The notes under the pieces were generated by a model that ran no database searches, was not told the DNA's origin, and saw only the letters and a list, made by a program, of their open reading frames with translations. A stretch of 64,000 nt of DNA from Chitinophaga niabensis (GTDB taxonomy: Bacteria > Bacteroidota > Bacteroidia > Chitinophagales > Chitinophagaceae): positions 1,736,001-1,800,000 of the forward strand of contig NZ_FSRA01000002.1 of assembly GCF_900129465.1 (NCBI RefSeq). The letters are read 5' to 3'. Positions 58,567-64,000 of the stretch are shown here, one piece after another (position 1 is the first letter of the stretch; every line of letters starts with the position of its first letter). A program made the translations under genes and the position numbers.

Positions 58567-60171
58567 ATGGAAAAATTTCATCTCTCATTAATAGATATTT
58601 TGATCATCACCGCAGAAACATTGCTGGTAGTGGTTATTGGTTTACTGGCTGCCAGAAAGGTGAAGCGTACCACACAGGGATATTTCCTTGCATCGGGCAA
58701 CATGCCCTGGTACCTGATCGGTGCTGCATTTGTATCCACCAGTGTTTCCAGTGAACAGATCGTAGGAACAATAGGGGCAGCCTATAAAGGTGGTATGGGT
58801 ATTGCAAACTGGGAATGGTGGAGCCTGCCTACCTATCTGTTGATGATGATCTTTTTTATTCCGCTCTACCTGCGTAATAAGATCATGACGGTGCCGGAAT
58901 TACTGAACCGCAGATTTGGCCCGGCTTGTGGTGGTATTTACAGCATCGTGATCCTCATAGGATATATTTTTGTTTTCCTTCCGCCAGTGATCTATGGCGG
59001 CAGTATCACCCTCAGTGAATTAACAGGCTGGCCGCAGCATTATGTAATGGCAGGCATTATATTAGTTACTGCCAGTTACACGCTGGCAGGAGGCTTGAGT
59101 TCAGTGATGTGGACAGATGCCATTCAATGCATCATGCTCATAGGCGGTGGCGTGATATTTTACTTTGTAGCATTGGATAAGATACCCGGTGGCTGGGATG
59201 CCATGGTAGCTGCTGCTCCGGACAGGTTTCATCTCTATCAGCCACCATCTGATCCGGAAGCCCCTTTCTTAAGTTTGATCCTCGCTTCTTTTGGTGTATT
59301 CCTCTTTTATCAGTCTTCCAACCAGGTAATGATCCAGCGCATCCTTTCAGCCCGTAGCAAATGGGACGGAATGATGGGCCTTATTTTCTCCGGGTTCATC
59401 AATATCGTACGGCCACTGGTGACCTGTTTATTGGGATTGATCGTTTATCACTGGCTGGATGTGATGCACCAGGGACCTTCTCTTTTACCCGATGACCAGG
59501 ACCGTGCATTCCCTGTAGCATTACAGCTCTTTGCGCCTTCAGGACTGAGAGGCATTATATTAGGCGGTTTTTTTGCTGCCGTGATGGCCAGTGTGAGTGC
59601 CCTTTCAAATAGTGTGGCCACCATTTTTTCATTGGATGTATACCGCCGTTTCTGGAGAAAAAATGCGGGAGACAGGGAGCTGATCATTACAGGCCAGCTC
59701 TCAGGAGGGGCTGCTTTATTGATCTCTTCCCTGGTAGCACCATTGGTAGGTACGGTGGGCCTGTTCAAATATTTTCAGACAGGCGTAACATATATCGCCA
59801 CACCTTTTATTGCTGTGTTACTGATGGGCATCTTCTGGAAAAGGGCCAGTTATGGCGGAGCTATTGCAGGATTGATAGGAGGTGTGATCATTCAGATCTT
59901 ACTGGCTGTTGCACTATTTGCCATGAACATTAATCTCCACTGGCTTTATGCAGGAGCCATTGCACAGGTGCTCACCATGTTACTGATAGCGGTGGTATCT
60001 GTTTATACAACAGCCCCGCAACCGGAACAGGTGAAACCTTATATCTGGAATATTAGCTGGCTGCGTACCCTGGGAGACGGAGAAGTTAAACGTCCCTGGT
60101 ATCAAAGCCTGAAGCTCTGGCTGGCATTGTATGCGCTGGCCTGGTGTTATATTTATTGGAGGTTCTGGTAA
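58567..60171 (+). CDS. Sodium:solute symporter (SSS/SLC5 family)
   Basis: From the ATG at 58567 ('MEKFHLSLIDILIITAETLL') the protein has 534 residues and about 13-14 membrane segments. SSS motifs include 'GYFLASGNMPWYLIGAAFVSTSVSSEQIVGTIGAAY', 'SYTLAGGLSSVMWTDAIQCIMLIGGG' and 'LFYQSSNQVMIQRILSARS'. Family members such as SGLT take up sugars or organic acids with sodium. In the cluster it is the likely inner-membrane importer of the released sugar. The longer open frame (from 58486) overlaps the deacetylase gene and is rejected. It converges on the DUF4293 gene with a four-base gap. Confidence 0.92.
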   Translation: MEKFHLSLIDILIITAETLLVVVIGLLAARKVKRTTQGYFLASGNMPWYLIGAAFVSTSVSSEQIVGTIGAAYKGGMGIANWEWWSLPTYLLMMIFFIPLYLRNKIMTVPELLNRRFGPACGGIYSIVILIGYIFVFLPPVIYGGSITLSELTGWPQHYVMAGIILVTASYTLAGGLSSVMWTDAIQCIMLIGGGVIFYFVALDKIPGGWDAMVAAAPDRFHLYQPPSDPEAPFLSLILASFGVFLFYQSSNQVMIQRILSARSKWDGMMGLIFSGFINIVRPLVTCLLGLIVYHWLDVMHQGPSLLPDDQDRAFPVALQLFAPSGLRGIILGGFFAAVMASVSALSNSVATIFSLDVYRRFWRKNAGDRELIITGQLSGGAALLISSLVAPLVGTVGLFKYFQTGVTYIATPFIAVLLMGIFWKRASYGGAIAGLIGGVIIQILLAVALFAMNINLHWLYAGAIAQVLTMLLIAVVSVYTTAPQPEQVKPYIWNISWLRTLGDGEVKRPWYQSLKLWLALYALAWCYIYWRFW

Positions 60172-60175
60172 AATA

Positions 60176-60625
60176 TTATCTCAGCCTGTCCAGGGACTTG
60201 ATCAGCTTCTCATCTTTATAGATACCTCTTGCAGCAAGGAACAGCGCCACCAGTGTAACCACCGGTAAAAATGCCGCCGGCAGGTAAGTGGCAGAAATAA
60301 TGGTAGAACCATCATTCATCAGCTTGTCCGCCAATTGCCCCACTTTTACATATTGCAGTATGATAGCCCCTATTGCCAGCAGGATATTGATCACTGTCAG
60401 GCGGAATTGCAGTTTCCTGTTCTTATACAGGAAAATGGTGATCAGGGAAAGCAGGATGCTCACCATCACAATAATAAATATCAGATAGCTGGAGAGCGCA
60501 TTGAAATATTCTTCACTGGCGGTAACCCCTTTCATCAATTTAGCTTTCCACAGGTTAAAATAACCCATACCCGCGCTTGAAAGTGCGGCGAGTAATAAAA
60601 AAAGGCTCTGGATGCGTTGTATCAT
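60176..60625 (-). CDS. DUF4293 membrane protein
   Basis: The 149-residue protein has four hydrophobic segments ('SLFLLLAALSSAGMGYFNLW', 'YLIFIIVMVSILLSLITIFLY', 'LTVINILLAIGAIILQYV', 'LPVVTLVALFLAARGIYKDEK') and opens 'MIQRIQSLFLL', as is usual for DUF4293. That family is widespread in Bacteroidota and has no known function. It is not part of the neighbouring cluster, being on the opposite strand. Confidence 0.88.
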   Translation of the reverse strand: MIQRIQSLFLLLAALSSAGMGYFNLWKAKLMKGVTASEEYFNALSSYLIFIIVMVSILLSLITIFLYKNRKLQFRLTVINILLAIGAIILQYVKVGQLADKLMNDGSTIISATYLPAAFLPVVTLVALFLAARGIYKDEKLIKSLDRLR

Positions 60626-60740
60626 GATATTTGTGATATGTTAACAGCGTAAAAGTAAATAATTATTGCGAACCTACACGAACGTAATAGAAACCGTTCC
60701 TCTTATAGTTCGTATATTGCAGCCCCAACAACAATCTTAA

Positions 60741-63050
60741 ATGGCTAAAAAACTGAATAAGCAGGATGCCCTGGATTATCATGCTATGGGCCGCCCCGGT
60801 AAGATAGAAGTAATACCTACGAAGGACACAAAGACCCAGTGGGACCTTTCCCTGGCTTACTCCCCGGGAGTAGCGGAGCCATGTAAGGAAATTGCCCGCG
60901 ATGTGGAGAATGTATATAAGTATACCGCAAAAGGTAACCTCGTAGCCGTAATCAGCAATGGTACGGCTGTTTTAGGTTTAGGCAATATCGGTCCCGAAGC
61001 CGGGAAACCTGTAATGGAAGGAAAGGGTGTACTCTTCAAGATCTTTGCAGACATCGATGTATTTGATATTGAATTAAATACAACAGATGTGGATGAATTT
61101 GTGCGGGTGGTAAAAGCCATGGAACCTACTTTCGGCGGCATCAACCTGGAGGATATCAAAAGCCCGGAATGTTTTGCCATAGAAGAAAGGCTCCGCAAAG
61201 AACTGAAGATCCCTATCATGCACGATGACCAGCATGGTACGGCCATCATTTCCAGCGCTGCTTTGCTGAACGCCCTGGAACTGGTTAAAAAGAAAATAGA
61301 GAAAGTAAAGTTCGTGATCAACGGAGCCGGCGCTGCTGCTATGGCCTGCGTGCGTTTATATGTTTCCCTTGGTGCAAAACCGGAGAACTTCATCATGTTT
61401 GATAAAGATGGGGTGCTGAACAAACAACGTACAGACCTGGACGACATGAAACTGGTTTTCGCCACCGGCTCAAAAGTTACCAACCTCACTGAAGCCCTCA
61501 AGGGCGCAGATGTTTTTGTTGGTTTGTCTGTAGGGAATGTGGTAACACCTGAAATGGTGAAGAGCATGGCCAAACACCCCATCGTATTTGCCATGGCTAA
61601 TCCTGATCCTGAGATCACATGGGATGCTGCTATCTCTGCCCGTAACGATGTGATCATGGCCACCGGCCGCTCTGATTATCCTAACCAGGTGAACAACGTA
61701 TTGGGCTTCCCTTATATCTTCCGTGGTGCGCTGGATGTAAGGGCTACCCAGATCAACGAGGAGATGAAACTGGCTGCTGTACATGCTTTAGCCGATCTTG
61801 CCAAATCTCCTGTGCCGGATATTGTGAATATGGCATATAACGAACGGAACCTGGTTTTCGGACCTAATTATATTATTCCCAAACCACTGGACCCACGTTT
61901 GCTCAGTACCGTAGCGCCTGCAGTAGCAAAAGCTGCAATGGACAGCGGTGTGGCACATGCGCCTATCACAGACTGGGATGCTTACAGGGAAGTATTGAAT
62001 GGCCGCCTTGGCCTGGATAATCAGCTGTTCCGCGTGATCGGATCGAAAGCCCGCAAAGACCCACGCCGTGTGGTATTTGCGGAAGCAGATAATATCAAGA
62101 TCCTCAAAGCTGCACAGGTGGTGAACGACGAAGATATCGCCATTCCCATCCTGCTCGGAAATGAAAAGAAGATCCGCAGCCTGATGCACGAGAATAGTAT
62201 TGAAATTGACGATGTGGTGATCATAGATCCGAAAAGTGAGGAAATGGCTGATAAACGCCATCACTTCGGGGAGCTGTTCTTTGAAAAACGCAAACGCAAA
62301 GGCTTTAACCTTTACGAAGCCAAAAAGATCATGCGCGAGCGTAACTATTTTGGTTGTATGATGGTGGAAACAGGAGAAGCGGATGCGCTGATCTCCGGTT
62401 TAACACGTAAATACCCTGATACCATCAAACCTGCCCTGCAGGTGATTGGTATGGAAGAAGGAGCGAAACGTGTAGCCGGCATGTATATCATCAATACTAA
62501 ACGCGGCCCGCTCTTCCTGGCGGATACCACCGTAAACCTCAATCCCACAGTGGAAGAGCTGGCAGATATCACTTTGCTTGTTGCAAAAGAAGTGCGCCAG
62601 TTCAATATCACTCCCCGTATAGCCATGGTCTCTTATTCCAACTTCGGTTCCAGCGCCACGCCGGAAGCCCAGTTAATGAGCCAGGCCCGTGAGCTCGTGA
62701 AAAAGAAAGATCCCACTTTAATAGTGGATGGTGAGATCCAGGCTGCCATGGCTTTCAACAAAGAGATCTTAAAAGACAACTACCCGTTCTCCGAACTGAT
62801 AGACCAGGATGTGAACGTACTCATCTTCCCCAACCTGGCCGCAGGTAACGTTGCTTACAACCTGCTCCAGGAAGTAGCCGGCTTCGATGCTATCGGGCCT
62901 ATCCTGCTGGGAATGAAAAAACCCGTGCACATCCTGCAGCTGGGTTCCACGGTAAGGCAGATCGTGAACGTAGTGCTGATAGCAGTAGTGGATGCACAAA
63001 CGAAATGCTACAAAGCAGAGGAAGGGAAGAACGGAAAGAAAAAGAAATAA
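60741..63050 (+). CDS. maeB: NADP-dependent malic enzyme with phosphotransacetylase-like domain
   Basis: The 769-residue protein decarboxylates malate to pyruvate with NADP. Residues 1 to about 420 are the malic enzyme: 'DLSLAYSPGVAEPC', 'GNGTAVLGLGNIGP'-like, 'HDDQHGTAII', the Rossmann loop 'FVINGAGAAAMACVRLY', and 'FAMANPDPEI'. Residues about 425-755 are a phosphate acetyl/butyryltransferase-like domain ('RVVFAEADNIKILKAAQVV', 'DADALISGLTRKYPDTIKPALQVIG', 'IFPNLAAGNVAYNLLQEVAGFDAIGPILLGMKKPVHIL'), which is probably regulatory (acetyl-CoA sensing) as in E. coli MaeB. Length and domain order match the MaeB class. A terminator follows. Confidence 0.95.
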   Translation: MAKKLNKQDALDYHAMGRPGKIEVIPTKDTKTQWDLSLAYSPGVAEPCKEIARDVENVYKYTAKGNLVAVISNGTAVLGLGNIGPEAGKPVMEGKGVLFKIFADIDVFDIELNTTDVDEFVRVVKAMEPTFGGINLEDIKSPECFAIEERLRKELKIPIMHDDQHGTAIISSAALLNALELVKKKIEKVKFVINGAGAAAMACVRLYVSLGAKPENFIMFDKDGVLNKQRTDLDDMKLVFATGSKVTNLTEALKGADVFVGLSVGNVVTPEMVKSMAKHPIVFAMANPDPEITWDAAISARNDVIMATGRSDYPNQVNNVLGFPYIFRGALDVRATQINEEMKLAAVHALADLAKSPVPDIVNMAYNERNLVFGPNYIIPKPLDPRLLSTVAPAVAKAAMDSGVAHAPITDWDAYREVLNGRLGLDNQLFRVIGSKARKDPRRVVFAEADNIKILKAAQVVNDEDIAIPILLGNEKKIRSLMHENSIEIDDVVIIDPKSEEMADKRHHFGELFFEKRKRKGFNLYEAKKIMRERNYFGCMMVETGEADALISGLTRKYPDTIKPALQVIGMEEGAKRVAGMYIINTKRGPLFLADTTVNLNPTVEELADITLLVAKEVRQFNITPRIAMVSYSNFGSSATPEAQLMSQARELVKKKDPTLIVDGEIQAAMAFNKEILKDNYPFSELIDQDVNVLIFPNLAAGNVAYNLLQEVAGFDAIGPILLGMKKPVHILQLGSTVRQIVNVVLIAVVDAQTKCYKAEEGKNGKKKK

Positions 63051-63057
63051 ATGATAG

Positions 63058-63085
63058 AAGCCGGTCTGTAAGACCGGCTTTTCTT
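63058..63085 (+). terminator. Terminator of maeB
   Basis: AAGCCGGTCT (63058-63067) pairs perfectly with AGACCGGCTT (63071-63080), loop GTA, followed by TTCTT. Confidence 0.85.
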
Positions 63086-63098
63086 AACTTCGGGGATC

Positions 63099-64000
63099 AT
63101 GCAATCCATCTCCCGCAAAAAAATATTCTTCCCGCTCAACCCGGCTTTCAGAAAATACCTGAAGCTGTACGAACGGGAAGTGCCATTGCCCATTTCTTAC
63201 GAGGAGCTGAAATACTATGATAACGGCATCCCCGTATACGATAAACAGGGCAAGGATACCCTCTGGGAGTCTGTGTTCTACCCGCAGAGCATGACACCTT
63301 CCATCCACGCGGGCCTCAAACGCATCTACTCCATCCTCAAGGCAGGAGGGGACCAGACGGCGGAAGAACACTTGCACATCGAAAGGATCGACTATTGCAC
63401 TTTCGGTAATTCCCATCCCTTCCGCATTAAGATCGTCAACAACTTCAACGAGGTGTACGATTATTTTTATATTAAAATTGCGGACGCCTCCCGTATTTAC
63501 GGCCTGGAGCTGGAACATATTTTGTCCCCTTTCTGGATGAACTTCCTTGTAGATGGCAATACATTGGTGGAAGAACACATTGCCGGCGTACCCGGCGATC
63601 AGTTTGCGAAAGATTACATGAACCGCCCGGAATTTAATCCCAAAAGGATCGCCAAAGAATTTGTGAAGTTCAACGAACGCTGTTTTGTACGGTTACTGGG
63701 GGATATGCGTTCCTATAATTTCATCTTCGATATTACGCCAGACTTTGATGATGTGCAGTTCCGCATACGTGCCATCGACTTCGACCAGCAATTCTATGAA
63801 GGAAAGAAAACCCTCTATATGCCGCAGTTCTTCAAGGAAAACAGGGTGTTTGTAGAGCTGGCCATGAAACACCTCAATGCAGAGGTGGTGAAACAATACC
63901 AGCAGGAAGAACGTTCCCTCATTGCCCGCCGTATTAAAGTACAGCGCCACCGGATCAAAGATCTCCGGGATGTGATCATGACGGACCGGGTTTCTTTCCC
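63099..64000 (+). CDS. Hypothetical protein with kinase-like catalytic signature (3' truncated)
   Basis: An ATG at 63099 opens a frame that runs unbroken to the window end (300 complete codons, protein starting 'MQSISRKKIFFPLNPAF'). No signal peptide is seen. Residues 202-229 resemble the active site of aminoglycoside-phosphotransferase or HipA-type kinases: 'GDMRSYNFIFD' gives a catalytic Asp202 with Asn207 five residues later, and 'IRAIDFDQQF' gives an Asp-Phe-Asp (227-229). 'LVEEHIAGVPGDQF' at about residues 156-169 resembles the hinge region of such kinases. The N-terminal half is not recognised. I recall no named family. It stands alone after the maeB terminator. The minus-strand frames opposite it are shadows. 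Confidence 0.8.
   Translation, partial: MQSISRKKIFFPLNPAFRKYLKLYEREVPLPISYEELKYYDNGIPVYDKQGKDTLWESVFYPQSMTPSIHAGLKRIYSILKAGGDQTAEEHLHIERIDYCTFGNSHPFRIKIVNNFNEVYDYFYIKIADASRIYGLELEHILSPFWMNFLVDGNTLVEEHIAGVPGDQFAKDYMNRPEFNPKRIAKEFVKFNERCFVRLLGDMRSYNFIFDITPDFDDVQFRIRAIDFDQQFYEGKKTLYMPQFFKENRVFVELAMKHLNAEVVKQYQQEERSLIARRIKVQRHRIKDLRDVIMTDRVSF

Overview
The window looks like chromosomal DNA of a Bacteroidota bacterium, most likely a Chitinophagaceae (Chitinophaga-like) species. The evidence is type IX secretion genes (gldJ, porU, porV, a PorP/SprF-family protein), a SusC/SusD pair, bacillithiol synthesis (bshA), many Bacteroidota-only lipoproteins (DUF4292, DUF4293) and promoter elements of the TTTG / TAnnTTTG type. 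No rRNA, tRNA, CRISPR array, insertion sequence or phage module was recognised. Most genes are intact. The first gene lacks its 5' end and the last lacks its 3' end.

Layout. 1-3.1 kb: the end of an M23 peptidase gene, a peroxiredoxin fused to a long Lys/Ala/Pro tail resembling histone H1, a small ORF, an unknown gene and a large inverted repeat. 3.2-14.7 kb: divergent gldJ and porU-porV, followed by ispF, dut, a TPR lipoprotein, a DUF4292 lipoprotein and an EnvC-like protein. 14.7-16.3 kb: an AbiE type IV toxin-antitoxin pair with a palindrome-rich promoter. 16.3-33.5 kb: housekeeping and salvage genes (bshA, M28 peptidase, RsmI-like methylase, EI24 protein, DNA glycosylase, PorP/SprF, upp, a von Willebrand protein, anmK, ade, a WYL regulator, Prx6, an S41 protease). 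33.7-37.1 kb: an RNA-modification cluster on the minus strand (rlmN, an RsuA-type and an RluA-type pseudouridine synthase). 37.2-45.9 kb: thiolase, EamA transporter, ECF sigma factor, uvrA, a DUF4253 protein, an ANT(6)-like gene with an overlapping P-loop gene, and a lipoprotein.

46.1-60.2 kb is the main accessory region. An AraC regulator faces a ten-gene, one-strand cluster: SusC, SusD, a clan GH-A glycosidase, an amidohydrolase, a zinc dehydrogenase, an enolase-superfamily dehydratase, a metallo-beta-lactamase-fold hydrolase, an RraA-type aldolase/decarboxylase, a PIG-L deacetylase and a sodium:solute symporter. Read together, these genes suggest outer-membrane capture of a glycan, release of an (acetylated) sugar, its import, and an oxidative route (dehydrogenase, lactonase, dehydratase, aldolase). 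The substrate is not evident from the sequence. 60.2-64 kb: a DUF4293 membrane protein, a malic enzyme with a phosphotransacetylase-like domain, and a truncated gene carrying an aminoglycoside-kinase-like catalytic signature.

The items most worth a second look are the peroxiredoxin with a histone-like tail, the SusCD-linked oxidative cluster, the kinase-like last gene, the abiE operator region and the interleaved inverted repeats at about 3 kb. All family assignments come from reading motifs in the translated sequence; no database search was run.
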